64,000 nt of DNA from Delphinapterus leucas (GCF_002288925.2 NW_022098076.1:70067004-70131003), one strand, 5' to 3'. Positions 46,131 to 58,769 are shown, numbered from the stretch's first letter. Translations and numbers: made by a program. Notes: generated by a model not told the origin, from the sequence alone.

Positions 46131-48059
46131 AAGTGAAGCATAAAGACATGGAAAAGCAGGTATGAATTTCATCCAACATACAGCTCAAGGCTGTGAACTT
46201 TGTGTAAGTTAGCACACACATCTAATTCTGGCATGTTACAGGTAAGTTAACATATCTCATATTCCAAATAAACAATGAGAAACATGGACATTTTCAGTTT
46301 AAAAGAATTAAATTTCTAGGAAATGACCTTTCCAGGCTAGTGAATGTAAAATACCGATGTCGTTCAAGAAACAAATAGTTGGCACCTAGGGAAACTGGAA
46401 TATTTAAAAACATGCCTTGAAGAGCTAAATGACCTTTACTTTTTCTCACTAATATAAAATGCTCACCTGCGTCCAGATTACACATTTATAGAGAGAGTTT
46501 GATTTGAGATGTTTAAGCATTTAGACTTAGGGCATTTGACTTGCCAAAATTCATAGCATTGAAATGAAGGGGAGTTTGCCTGGGAAGATTTTTATCTATA
46601 CAGCTAATGCCCTAGGAGAAAAACAAATGGAAATTCACTATGACCTAATACACTTAGCTAAAACACAGAGCAACTGCCACCTTCACTTGCAAAGCTTGCA
46701 GTTAAAGGATGCAGTTTCCCCTTTTCTCTAATTAGGGGGTTGTATCAGGCTTAGGAGCTACTGTGGTCTTTCTGTCTTATTAACATCATATTTTGATAAG
46801 CAGGTAATTAGAGGCACTTCTCTAGTTCTTCCATCTGTGGGTTGCAGATTGTTTTTCAAGCATTTCCTCTCCAGTGTCATAAAATTATTATTCCTCATTT
46901 CAATGCTAAAACTAAATAATGCCTACTTAGTAACTATAAAGAAAATTTTTAAAAATTAAATCATTATAAAAACAAGATTTCTCTCTTTCCCTATGGGAAA
47001 AGGGTCCCAATAGATTTTGAGTAGTTACCCTATTACACAGGGTCTTGTTTCCCCTCAGGTTTCATTTCAAAGCCCTTTTGGTACAGACCATTAATGGAAA
47101 TGCCCATATTATTTAGATAATTTGGAGATTTCTCATCTTCTTCAACTGATGCTTCCTTTATTGCATTCAGAGCATGGTTATCAATGTGAAAAAATAAATA
47201 TCAGCAATAGCAACATTGGCTACTATGGGAAAAGGGTAGGTAATGGAGTGGAAGCAGTCAGTGATAGCTTGAAAGGCTGGCAAGTTCAATTCCAGCTCCT
47301 TTCATATGAATATTAGGGTCTTATTGGTATTTTGAATATAAGTTATAATTTTTCATGTGGGCTTGATCTTCTGTTGGGAATGAGTGATGTTACTTCTTAG
47401 AGAACTCTAAGCAACTAAAACTATTAGAGGGAAAATGAAGATATTTGTATAATCTGTATAGTTTCATTTAAAAAATATATTAAGTAAATGTAAGGACCTG
47501 GCCTTCAAAGTGCAGCTATTAAATCCTCATGCTTTTAAAAATAGAAAGCTAGGTATAGTCTGTTATTTTTTCTGACTTGTCACAGCAACAGTGGTATCCT
47601 CCCGGGGGAAAAATTGAAAATAAAGGAATAGATCCCAGTACAAAGTAACAACAATGCCAGCTGGCTTACTTTAAGACATATCAGGAGAATGCTGAAGGAA
47701 TGTGTTTCAAATCCCCCAAGAAAAAATCACAATGTCCTAACAAAAAACTAATGCAATTCTGGAGCTACAATTTGTGGTTGAGGGTGAAATAATACAAATG
47801 AAGAAAAGACATTTCAATATCTTCACAATCTGTCTCTCTCCTCAATGAGCTCCTGTGTTAAAGGCAACATTATGTGGAAGAGCATCTTGGCCTCGGATCT
47901 CAGATCAATTTTCTCTTGCCTAATAATCCATCCTTTGCTCACTTCTCTATTATTAAACAATAAAATAAAATAAAATCAGTGTCACTAGGATAAAATGTTG
48001 CCAGTGAGGATGAGGAAGTTTCCTGTCACAGAGAAATCCTCCAGGTCCCATTTTATGTC
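46131..48059. other. AT-rich non-coding sequence
   Basis: About 1.9 kb without recognisable gene or transposon. A short (AAAAT)n run lies near 47955. The first tens of bases could be residual HMGN1 3' UTR. Confidence 0.4.
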
Positions 48060-48074
48060 AAGACATTGTCTTTG
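48060..48074. repeat. Left target-site duplication of the 48-54 kb L1
   Basis: 'aagacattgtctttg' here is identical to 54272-54286, directly after the L1 A-rich tail. Confidence 0.88.
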
Positions 48075-48265
48075 AGGAGCTTGACCATTTTTTCTAAGGC
48101 GGGAGCAGAGCGCTGGGGCTTAGCTGTTGAGAAAGGTGGCTGCAGTTACCAAGAGAACAGAGTGAAGACACCTGGAAAGAAGTTGTCATCACTAAGAGTG
48201 TCTTCTGAAAGGCTGCTGTTCTGCAATAATAAACAAATGTACAGTATTAAAGGATTGCATTTAAG
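48075..48265 (+). other. Candidate 5'-transduced segment
   Basis: These 191 bp lie inside the L1 target duplications but upstream of the recognisable L1 start ('gggaggacgttcaagatggc', 48266). They are not part of the cetartiodactyl L1 5' UTR as I recall it. The segment may be donor-locus sequence transcribed from an upstream promoter and co-inserted. The open frame starting at 48066 merely runs through it into the L1 5' UTR. Confidence 0.55.
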
Positions 48266-48929
48266 GGAGGACGTTCAAGATGGCCAAGGAGTAAGACGTG
48301 GAAATCAGCTTCCTCCCCACAAATACATCAAAAATACACTTACATGTGGAACAACTCCTACACAAAACCTACTGAGCACTGGCAGAAGACCTCAGACTTC
48401 CCAAAAGGCAAAAAAAAACCCACATACCTGGCCGTGTGGCTGACAGGGTCTTGGTGCTCAAGCTGGGTGTCAGGCCTGAGCCTCTGAGGTGGGAAAGCCA
48501 AGTTCAGGACATTGGATGACCAGAGACCTTCTGACCCCACATAATATCAATTGGCGAGAGCTCTCCCAGAGATCTCCATTTCAATGCTAAGACCCAACTC
48601 CACTCAACGATCAGCAAGCTCCAGTGCTGGACACTCCATGCCAAACAACTAGCAAGACAGGAACACAACCCCACCCATTAGCATAGAGGCTGCCTAAAAT
48701 GAAACTAAGTTCACAGACACCCCAAAACACACCACCAGATGCAGTCCTGACCACCAGAAAAATAATATCCAACTTCATCCACCAGAACAGAAGTAGCAGT
48801 CCCCTCCACCAGGAAGCCTACACAACCCACTGAACCAACCTTACCACTGAGGGCAGACACCAAAAACAATGCAAACTACAAACCTGCAGTCTGCAAAAAG
48901 GAGACCCCAAACACAGTAAATTAAGCGAA

Positions 48930-49821
48930 ATGAGAAGACAGAGAAATACTCAGCAGATGAAGGAGCAAGGAAAGAACCCAACAGACCATACAAATGAACA
49001 AGAAATAGGCAGTCTACCTGAAAAAGAATTCAGAGTAATGATAGTAAAGATGATCCAAAATCTTGGAAATAGACAGAGAAAATAAAAGAAACATTTAACA
49101 AGGACCTCGAAGAGCTAAAGAGCAAATAAACAATGATGAACAGCACAATAAACGAAATTAAAAATTCTCCAGAAGGAATCAATAGCAGAATAACTGAGGC
49201 AGAGAAATGGATAAGTGACCTGGAAGACAAAATAGTGGAAATAAATACTGCACAGCAGAATAAAGAAAAAAGTATGAAAAGACTTGAGGACAGTCTCAGA
49301 GACATCTGGGACAACATTAAGCACACCAACATTTGAATTATAGGAGTCCCAGAAGAAGAAGAGAAAAAGAAAGGGACTGAGAAAATATTTGAAGAGATTA
49401 TAGTTGAAAACTTCCCTAATAAGGGAAATGAAATAGTCAATCAAGTCCAGGAAGTGCAGAGAGTCCCATACAGGATAAATCCAAGTAGAAACACACCAAG
49501 ACATATATTAATCAAACTATCAAAAATTAAATACAAAGAAAAAATATTAAAAGCAGCAAGGGAAAAGCAACAAATAACATACAAGGGAATCCCCATAAGG
49601 TTAAGCTCTGTTCTTTCAGCAGAAACGTTGAAAGCCAGAAGGGAGTGGGAGGACATATTTAAAGTTATGAAAGGAAAAACCGACAACCAAGATGACTCTA
49701 TCTAGCAAGGATCTCATTCAGATTCGATGGAGAAATTAAAACCTTTACAGACAAACAAAAACTAAGGGGATTCAGCACCACCAAACCAGCTTTACAACAA
49801 AGGCTAAAGGAACTTCTCTAG
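48930..49821 (+). pseudogene. LINE-1 ORF1 pseudogene
   Basis: ORF1p is the RNA-binding, coiled-coil trimer-forming chaperone of L1. The ATG at 48930 opens a frame reading MRRQRNTQQM, which soon meets a stop near 49085 after a frameshift. From 49133 a coiled-coil-like stretch reads ITEAEKWISDLEDKIVEI and then KRLEDSLRDIWDNIKHTNI. This ends at a TGA (about 49336) where a CGA arginine codon is expected, consistent with CpG decay. The RNA-binding region continues with NTPRHILIKLSKIKYKEK and AREKQQITYKGIPIRLS. The C-terminus ('FDGEIKTFTDKQKL') is in another frame and ends at TAG 49819-49821. The protein is clearly non-functional. Confidence 0.88.
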
Positions 49822-49879
49822 GCAGGAAACAGAAGAGAAGGAAAAGACCTACAATAACAAGCCCCAAACAATTAAGAAA

Positions 49880-52800
49880 ATGGTAATAGAAACATACGTA
49901 TTGATAATTGCCTTAAATGTAAATGGATCAAATGCTCCAACCAAAAGACATAGACTGGATGAATGGATACAAAAACAAGACCTGTATGTATGCTGTCTAC
50001 AAGAGACCCACTTCAGACCTAGGAAAACATACAGACTGAAAGTGAGGGCATGGTAAAAGGCATTCCATTCAAATGGAAATCAAAAGAAAGCTGGAGTAGC
50101 AATTCTCATATCAGACAACATAGACTTTAAATTGAAGACTATTACAAGAGACAAACAAGGACAATATAATGATCAAGGGATCAGTCAAAGAAGAAGATAT
50201 AACAATTGTAAATATTTGTGTACCCAACATAGGAGCACCTCAATACATAAGGCAAATGCTAACAGCCATAAAAGGGGAAATCGAAAGTAACACAAAAATA
50301 GTAGGGGACTTGAACAACCCACTTTCATCAATGGACAGATCATCCAAAATGAAAATAAATAAAGAAACACAAGCTCTAAATGATACATTAAACATGATGG
50401 ACTTAATTGATATTTATAGGACAGCATTCCATCCAAAAACAAGAGAATACACTTTCTTCTCAAATACTCACAGAACATTCTCCAAGATAGGTCATATCTT
50501 GGGTCACAAATCAAGCCTTGGTAAAATTAAGAATATTGCAATTCAAGTATCTTTTCCAACCACAACGCTGTGAGACTAGATATCAATTACAGGAAAAAAA
50601 AAACTGTAAAAAATACAAACACAGGGAGGCTAAAGAATACGTTACTAAATAACCAAGTGATCACTGAAGAAATCAAAAAATATCTAGAAACAAATGACAA
50701 TGAAAGCATGATGGTCCAAAACCTATGGGATGCAACAAAGGCAGTTTTAAGATGGATGTTTATAGCAATTTATCCTACCAGAAGAAACAAGAAAAATCTC
50801 AAATAAACAACCTAACCTTATACCTAAAGCAATTAGAGAAAGAAGAACAAAAACCCCAAAGATAGGAGAAGGAAAGAAATCATAAAGATCAGATCAGAAA
50901 TAAATGAAAAAAATGAAGGAAACGATAGCAAAGATCAAAAAAAACTAAAACCTGGTTCTTTGAGAAGATAAACAAAATTGATAAACCATTATTCAGACTC
51001 ATCAAGAAAAAAAGGGAGAAGGCTCAGATCTACAGAATTAGAAATGAAAAAGGAGAAGTAACAACTAACACTGCTGAAATACAAAGGATAATGAGAGAAC
51101 ATTGCAAGCAACTATATGCCAATGAAATGGACAACCTTGGAGAAATGGACAAATTCTTAGAAAAGCACAACCTTCCCAGGCAAACCAGGAAGAAAGAGGA
51201 AATATAAACAGAAAAGACAAAAGCACTAAAATTGAAACTGTGCTTAAAAATCTTCCAACAAACAAAAGCCCAGGACCAGATGGATTCACAAGTGAATTCT
51301 ATCAAACATTTAGAGACGAGTTAAAACCTATCCTTCTCAAACTCTTCCAAAATATAGCAGAGGGAGGAACACTCTCAAACAATTCTATGAGGCCACCATC
51401 ACCCTAATACCAAAACCAGACAATGATGTTACAAAACAAGAAAACTACAGGCCAATAACACTGATGATGAACATAGATGCAAAAATCCTCAACAAAATAC
51501 CAGCAAACAGAATCCAACAGCACATTAAAAGGATCATACACCATGATCAAGTGAGCTTTACCCAGGAATGCAAGGATTCTTCAATATAGGCAAATCAAAC
51601 AATGTGATATACCATATTAACAAACAGAAGGAGAAAAACCATATGATCATCTCAATAGATGCAGAAAAAACCTTTCGACAAAATTCAACACCCATTTAAG
51701 ATAAAAACCCTCCAGAAAGTAAGCACAGAGGGAACTTACCTCAACATGATAAAGGCCATATACGAGAAACCCACAGCCAACATCGTTCTCAATGGTGAAA
51801 AACTGAAACCTTTTCCACTAAGACCAGGAACAAGACATGGTTGCCCACTCTCACCTCTATTATTCAACATGTTTTAGGAAATTTTAGTCGCAGCAATCAG
51901 AGGTGAAAAAGAAATAAAAGGAATCCAAATTGGAAAAGAAGAAGTAAAACTGTCACTGTTTGCAGATGACATGATACTATACATAGAGAATCCTAAAGAT
52001 GCTACCAGAAAACTACTAGAGCTAATCAATGAATTTGGTAAAGTAGCAAGATACAAATTTAATGCACAGAAATCTCTTGCATTCCTATACACTAATGAGG
52101 AAAAATCTGAAAGAGAAATTAAGGAAACACTCCCATTTACCATTGCAACAAAAAGAATAAAATACCTAGGAATAAACCTACCTAAGGGGACAAAAGACCT
52201 GTATGCAGAAAACTATAAGACACTGATGAAAGAAATTAAAGATGATACAAAGAGTTGGAGAGGTATACCATGTTATTGGATTGGAATCAACATTGTGAAA
52301 ATGACTATACTATCCAAAGCAATCTACAGATTCAATGCAATGCTTATCAAACTACCACTGGCATTTTTCCCAGAACTAGAACAAAAAATTTCACAATTTG
52401 TATAGAAACACAAAAGACCCCGAATAGCCAAAGCAATCTTGAGAAAGAAAAACAAAGCTGGAGGAATCAGGCTCCCAGATTTCAAACTCTACTACAAAAC
52501 TACAGTAATCAAGACAGTATGGTACTGGCACAAAAACAGATATATAGATCAATGGAACAGGATAGAAAGCCCAGAGATAAACCCACACACTTATGGTCAC
52601 CTTATCTTTTTTTTTTTTTTTTTTTTTTTTTTGCGGTATGCGTGCCTCTCACTGTTGTGGCCTCTCCTGTTGCGGAGCGCAGGCTCCGGCTGCGCAGGCT
52701 CGGTGGCCATGGCTCATGGGCCTAGCCGCTCTGCAGCATGTGGGATCTTCCCAGACCGGGGCACGAACCCATGTCCCCTGCATCGGCAGGTGGACTCTCA

Positions 52801-53902
52801 ACCACTGTGCCACCAGGGAAGCCCCACCTTATCTTTGATAAAGGAGGCAAGAATACACAATGGAGAAGACAGCCTCTTCAATAAGCAGTGCTGGGAAAAC
52901 TGGACAGCTACATGTAAAAGAATGAAATTAGAACACTCCCTAACACCATACCAAAAATCAACTCAAAATGGATTAAAGAGCTAAATGTAAGGCTAAACAC
53001 TATAAAACTCTTAGAGGAAAACATAGGCAGAACACTCTGTGACATAAATCACAGCAATATCCTTTTTGACCCACCTCCTAGAGAAATGGAAATAAAAACA
53101 AAAATAAACAAATGGGACCTAATAGAACTTATTAGCTTTTGCACAGCAAAGGAAACCATAAACAAGACAAAATGACAGCCCTCAGTATGGGAGACAATAT
53201 TTGCAAATGAAGCAACAGGCAAAGGATTAATCTCCAAATTATAGAAGCATCTTATGCAGCTCAATATCAAAAAATCAAAGAACCAATTCCATAAATGGGC
53301 AGAACACCTACATAGACATTTCTCCAAAGAAGATATACAGATTGCCAACAATACATCAAAGGATGCTCAACATCACTAATCATTAGAGAAATGCAAATCA
53401 AAACTACAATGAGATATCACCTCACACCATTCAGAATGGCCATGATCAAAAAATCTACAAGCAAGAAATGCTGGAGAGGGTGTGGAGAAAAAGATACCCT
53501 CTTGCACTGTTGGTGGGAATGCAAATTGATACACCACTATGGAGCACAGTATAGAGGTTCCTTAAAAAACTAAGAATAGAGCTACCATATGACCCAGCAA
53601 TCCTACTACTAGGCATATACCTAGAGAAAACCATAATTCAAAAAGAGTCATGTACCACAATGTTCAGTGCAGCTCTATTTACAATAGCCAGGTCATGGAA
53701 GCAACCTAAGTGTCCATAGACAGATGAATGGATAAAGAAAATGTGGCACATATATACAATGGAATATTACTCAGCCATATAAAGAAATGAAATTGAGTTA
53801 TTTGCAGTGAGGTGGATGTACCTAGGGTCTGTCATACAGAGTGAAGTAAGTCAGAAAGAGAAAAACAAATACCGTATGCTAACACATATATATGGAACCT
53901 AA
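49880..53902 (+). pseudogene. LINE-1 ORF2 pseudogene split by a SINE
   Basis: ORF2p nicks target DNA and reverse-transcribes L1 RNA. The ATG at 49880 begins the endonuclease domain, with NVNGSNAPTKRHRLDEWI and LQETHF visible. A stop (TAA, about 50056) and later frameshifts break it. The reverse transcriptase region keeps recognisable blocks ('[19 protein letters not shown]', '[10 protein letters not shown]') and the catalytic FADD motif at 51959-51970. These lie in different frames separated by stops (for example after FNMF at about 51875). A CHR SINE at 52610-52824 cuts the region after the RT. Past it, C-terminal words such as [12 protein letters not shown] and '[15 protein letters not shown]' occur in shifted frames, ending at TAA 53900-53902. 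No functional protein is possible. Confidence 0.9.
52610..52824 (-). mobile_element. CHR SINE, antisense, inserted in L1 ORF2
   Basis: Poly(T) of about 25 nt, then 'gcggtatgcgtgcctctcac'. The target duplication 'caccttatcttt' is at 52598-52609 and 52825-52836. The L1 sequence on either side joins perfectly once the SINE and one duplication are removed. Confidence 0.98.
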
Positions 53903-54286
53903 AAAAAAAAAAGTTTCTGAAGAACCTAGGGGCAGGAGGGGAATAAAGACGTAGATGTAGAGAATGGACTTGAGGACACAGGGAGAGGAAAGGGTAAATT
54001 GAGTCGAATTGCCAGAGTGGCATTGACATATATACACTACCAAATATAAAATAGATAGCTAGTGGGAAGCAGCCGTATAGCACAGGGAGGTCAGCTCGGT
54101 GCTTTGTGATCACCTGGGGGGGGGGGATGGGGGCTGAGAGGGAGATGCAAAAGGGAGGGGATAAGGTGATATATGTATACATATAGCTGATTCACTTTGT
54201 TATACAGCAGCAACTAACCCAACAATGTAAAGCAATTATACTCCAATAAAGATGTTAAAAAATTAAAAAGAAAGACATTGTCTTTG

Positions 54287-54878
54287 TGAGTAGGGAGCTC
54301 AAAGTCAACATCCTTAGCAACACCTGCACACAGAGATCTAAGAACTGAACTGGCAAAACTGGTCCCCTATGGGTTTTCATTTTATCTTAAATGTTCTGAG
54401 TTTGTCCATAAAGATTCCCCAAAGCCAGACATGTAAATCATGGCAAATTAAAACATTCTTTCATAGTCCCTTAAAAATGTGCCCCCAGATTCACTCCAAA
54501 ATTCTACTTCTAGGAATTTGTCCTAAGAAAATAATGTATGATATATATGAAAGATCAGAGCAATGTATCAGTAGATGTCAATAATAAAGAATTTGGTTAA
54601 AGATATAGTATTTCCAGACGAAAAAAGAATGCACAATTACAGACTTTTAAAGAATATTTATGGATGTGGAAAATGATTGTGATACATTGTAAACAGTGAA
54701 ACGGAGTTGATAAAATATTTATAGCATATAGTCACATATTTAGAAAATAATCTGGATTTCAGGATATGTTTATAATATGATGTTATGTGATTATTTTTAA
54801 TTTTTATTCTCTGCTTCTGTATCTTCTCATTTTCTCCAATAAATATGTATTATTTGTGCAATTAAAATTAAAACACTT
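54287..54878. other. AT-rich non-coding sequence
   Basis: The pre-insertion flank of the L1. No feature could be supported. Confidence 0.4.
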
Positions 54879-55100
54879 AGGGCTTCCCTGGTGGCGCAGT
54901 GGTTGAGAGTCCGCCTGCCGATGCAGGGGACACAGGTTCGTGCCCCGGTCTGGGAAGATCCCACATGCCGCGGAGCGGCTGGGCCCGTGAGCCATGGTCG
55001 CTGAGCCTGCGCATCTGGAGCCTGTGCTCCGCAACGGGAGAGGCCACAGCAGTGGCCTGTGTGAGAAGCCTGCGTACCACAAAAAAAAAAAAACAAAAAA
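54879..55100 (+). mobile_element. CHR SINE with altered 3' body
   Basis: The head and middle are standard. Near 55053-55066 the usual 'cagtgagaggcccgcg' is replaced by 'cagtggcctgtgtgagaagc', which looks like a small local rearrangement. A-rich flanks ('aaaattaaaa' before, 'aaattaaaaa' after) are a possible target duplication. Confidence 0.93.
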
Positions 55101-55319
55101 AAATTAAAAATAATTTGTCTAAGATAGGTAAAGTATTAAGTTCCTGCCATCCCTGCTGATATACTTTCTGGGCATCCCCAAGGTGCCTGGAAGGAACAAC
55201 CTGGCTGGGTCCTCCTTGCTTAAGGACTTCAAGATAAGCTTGGCCTTTGGTTCATCCACTCACTGAGAAAAAGACAAAGCCTCTCTCCATAGCACCTTCC
55301 TCCAGTTTACTGTCTCCAA

Positions 55320-56100
55320 ACAGCAGGAGAAAGATTTCTTAGGTGTCAGACCTGCCATGTTTTAGAACATCAAAGGCTAATGCTCGCTGCCCTCTCTTTC
55401 AGTCCTTGGGTTGGGGTGAAGAGCAAGCAGGGGAGGCAATCATTGTGCTGCATTCCCATCCTCCTCCCAGACATGTCAACAGAGATGTAAAGGAAGAGCC
55501 CATCAGGTCTGGTTACTCAATCCTTGTATGTTTCCAGAGAAGTCTGGAACTTTGATTGACCCTTGGTGATGACCCTTGGGAATGTAGCCCTCAGGATGCT
55601 TTTTATGTTACTAATTGATGATGTTGTCATGGATGTCTGGAGCCATGGGGCATGCTGTATCAGCTCATCAGGACTTGTCAAGATTGATTTATGCAAACAT
55701 CAAGATTGATGATGTTACTGGTTTCACTGCTGGGATTCTGAATTTCAGTTACATTTCAGGTTGGTTGCATAGCAAGATGTGCCTACATGGTCAGTCCTTC
55801 TTAAAACTTTGTTCCTGAGCCTTGAGCAGGCTTCTCTGGGCAAAAACACTTTGAATGCATTTCAACAGTTCCCAGCTAGAGAGGAAAGTTCGTTTTGTGT
55901 GATCAAAGAAGGGAAAAGACTCAGAATCCTGTGCCTGACATCTCTGGACCCCTTTCAATGAGTATCTTTTTTCTCTTGCTTGTGCTACTTTTACTCTAAT
56001 AAACCTTAGCTGTGCATATAACCTTCTATTGGGTTTTGTGAGTCCTTCTAGCAAATCAGAAAAGTTCAGGGTGGTGATCAGACCCCTGAAACATAACCTC
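55320..56100 (+). mobile_element. ERV LTR, sense orientation (ERVL-like)
   Basis: Its 3' part, 'gagtatcttttttctcttgc', 'ttttactctaataaacctta' (AATAAA at 55998-56003) and 'gtgagtccttctagcaaatc', is a typical LTR R/U5 region. It resembles the end of the 8945-9575 LTR. The upstream limit is approximate. The frames inside (55615-55961) are LTR sequence. Confidence 0.6.
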
Positions 56101-58179
56101 TCCATTCCACCTGCAACTCCCCAAGCTACACATTCTGCTTTGTCATTTCTATTCCCGATGAAGATGATATTTCATATTTATCGGAATTCATCTATGTAAA
56201 AATCTTTCTGAGTATCTGAATCTAAGAGGCTCTCTTCAATGGATTTTTCTTTTTGCAATTCTACACCCCCAGTTGAGGAACTTACCAAGACACTTGTGAA
56301 GCAAGACACCACTATTTTGAGCTAGAGGGCAGTATAAACAGTGGTGAGATTGCCTTTCTGACTAAAGAAAACAATGCCAGAGAGGGGCCCAGGCAGGAGA
56401 CTGTGAACATGATGGCTGCAGAGAAAACCGACAGAAAAGAAGCCAAAGTGCCTAGGCTCCTAGCGGCCATTTCCATTCTTTTAGTTCTTTGGTGTCTATT
56501 GATTTGAGGCAATTATTCAGGAGACATAGTCACTGATGCTCACTGTCATTTATCTGATGACTTCTCCAATCTAAAGGGTTATTAATTCCCTGCTCAGTCT
56601 TTGTTTCTGACACTATATCCTTTGTTCCTTCAGTTTTTTCTCCTAGGAAACAATTTTAAATCATTAATCACTTGTTGAGCGTCTCTAAGATGTTTTGAAA
56701 TTTTATGTACTATGCATCAGGTGTAAAGTTCCATTGGTAACATAACATTTTAGCTCTTGCTATGGACCTGTCTACTGGAAAATCAATAACTCCCATCTAT
56801 ATATGCTTCTCTTTTGCAATAAAGGCCAGTCTCATGTCCCCTAACTAGGAGTATACCTATAGTTGAGAGAATTGACACATTTTCCCAAGTATTTGGGTTT
56901 CTGAGAGTTTCCTGAAATGGCATAATGGGGGTGGGTGACTGCACAGTGGTAGTTTTGCTTTTTAGTCACTTGAAATTTAAAAACTATGAGTCAGATTATA
57001 GTAATGGGCAAGAGCATATACATGCCCACAAGTGCTTACTTTGATTAGTAACCATCCTTAAATAAATTTAACATGTTTTCAGGAGAAGAACATTTTTTAA
57101 AAAAACAAAAGCAGATGATTGAAAAAGACTATCTTCAAGCATATGGGTTCATTTGGAACTATTTTATTTCAACATTTTCAGATGACCTATCATTCTTCTT
57201 CCAAGAAATTTTAAATTGTCTACATCTTATTCCTCTTGTTGATACTGCCAGACCTATCTTCCAATATCTTCTCTTCTTCCTTCACTTTAAAACACAAGCT
57301 GAGCATCTGACTAGAAAGGAAACAGCAGAGCTTCTGATTAATACTTTATCTGTTTTTCAACAACAATGGCTGGACTGTTAATAAATTTAGTGAGAATTCC
57401 AATTCAATCCAGATCAATGTTAAAATCTTTTCTGCAATGTTCCTTCTATTCTGAAAGGAAGATATCAATATTTTTCATTATATAATTCTTCAATCTATAC
57501 AATCTTTGAATTAATGCATACAATTAGATAACATTGGAAGAGAAATTTATATTTGTCACACAATAATAAAGTTGACCCATCTGACTACTGGAGTATTATG
57601 TATAAGCCTTCAGGATAATCACTGCTTGATCTGTCATTCATTGAGAGTTAGGAAGAATCTAGCATGTAACAGGAGCGAGGCCAATCACTTTTTCTAGAAT
57701 GTTAAGCAATTATATTCCTATTGTCAACAGTAAAATGTTTTTTAAATTTCCCTACAAAGTAGCGCAGTATATCTAACTCATTGGATACTGAAATGTTCTT
57801 TTGCCAGAATTACAGTGTCAAACACAATGCTTCTATTGTCAATATAAAGAGTTTTTTTTTAAAGTTTCAAATTTGTTTTTAAAATAACATTAAGGGCAGT
57901 TTTTCTCCTTCCTTCCTAGTTTTTTTTCTTCCTCACCCTTGAAACTCCAGGAGAAAAGTGGGTACCAAACACTGAGAGATTGAAAAGCAGAATGAGACAA
58001 GATAAAGTAGATGTGGGTCTGGAGAGGTGAATGCACAGAAGCTCCACACATGGTAGCTCCTAGCGGTCATATGCACTACACAGTGTGCAAGACAGGAGGG
58101 AGAAAAGATCTAAACTGAAGAGTGAATAGAAAACATAATAAAGCCCTACTAAAGAAAGTAGATAAGAGAACAGGTCCAT
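56101..58179. other. AT-rich non-coding sequence
   Basis: About 2.1 kb without recognised repeats. It includes a 102-aa open frame at 57073-57381 with no known domain, no homologue I recognise and no coding context; I do not call it a gene. Confidence 0.4.
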
Positions 58180-58339
58180 TTAGGGAGGCGGTATAGCCAA
58201 GATCTAGGTGGACCTTGATCGGAATCCCAGCCTCATGATCTCCTAATTGTGTGACTTTGGTTAAATAACTTAACACTTCTACATTTCAGCTACTTTAACT
58301 GTAAAGGAGGAACCATGATAGCTTGTAATATAGTATTTC
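58180..58339 (+). mobile_element. MIR SINE, 5' part
   Basis: 'ttgtgtgactttggttaaat', 'aacttaacacttctacattt' and 'actgtaaaggaggaaccatg' follow MIR in sense orientation. The 3' part continues after the LTR at about 58770. Confidence 0.7.
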
Positions 58340-58344
58340 ACAAG

Positions 58345-58754
58345 TGCTGTCTTGACCCAATTTTGAGATCATGGCTAAAAACTCTCAATTCCCCATGATG
58401 GGGTGTTTGCTAAGCCTACACTCCACCCCCTTCCCTGTTGGGTTCTAACACTCTGGGTTATAGCACACAGAGCCAGCTTCCAGAGGCCCCAGATACCAAA
58501 TACCCAGGACATCCTCTTCTTCCTTAGGCCTGTAGAATTATTCAAAATAATCTATAAGGAGCCCTCGATGCCTAGCTAACTCCACCTGGCTTTCCACGTA
58601 TTAGCTGCCTCCTACAGTTCCAGTTGCTGTTACCCCTTCCCCAGGTGCAATCTCCTGTGTTGCCCTGCATTGGCAGTCTTCTGTAAGTAATAAAGATCTT
58701 TGCCTTTCATCTATCTGGAGGTCATTTGTCATGTCAGACCATCATCAGAACACA
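58345..58754 (+). mobile_element. Solo LTR inserted in a MIR
   Basis: The 410-bp block starts 'tgctgtcttgaccc', has AATAAA at 58689-58694 and ends '...cagaacaca'. The flanks 'acaag' (58340-58344) and 'acaat' (58755-58759) form an imperfect 5-bp target duplication. MIR sequence is found on both sides in the right order. Confidence 0.7.
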
Positions 58755-58769
58755 ACAATGTTTAAAATA

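Larger units (their letters stand above)
48266..54271 (+). mobile_element. Near full-length LINE-1, inactive, interrupted by a SINE
   Basis: The order is complete: 5' UTR start with 'gttcaagatggcc', ORF1, a short spacer, ORF2 with endonuclease and reverse transcriptase, 3' UTR and a 'caataaagatgttaaaa' tail. Without the 215-bp SINE at 52610 the element is about 5.8 kb. Stops and frameshifts occur throughout both ORFs, so it is long dead. Target duplications lie at 48060-48074 and 54272-54286. Confidence 0.93.

Noticed and set aside
48066..48443. 125-aa open frame starting just before the L1
   Set aside because: It starts in the target duplication, crosses the non-L1 segment and runs into the L1 5' UTR; no domain.
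57073..57381. 102-aa open frame, + strand
   Set aside because: No recognisable domain, AT-rich composition like its surroundings, no splice or promoter context; compatible with chance.
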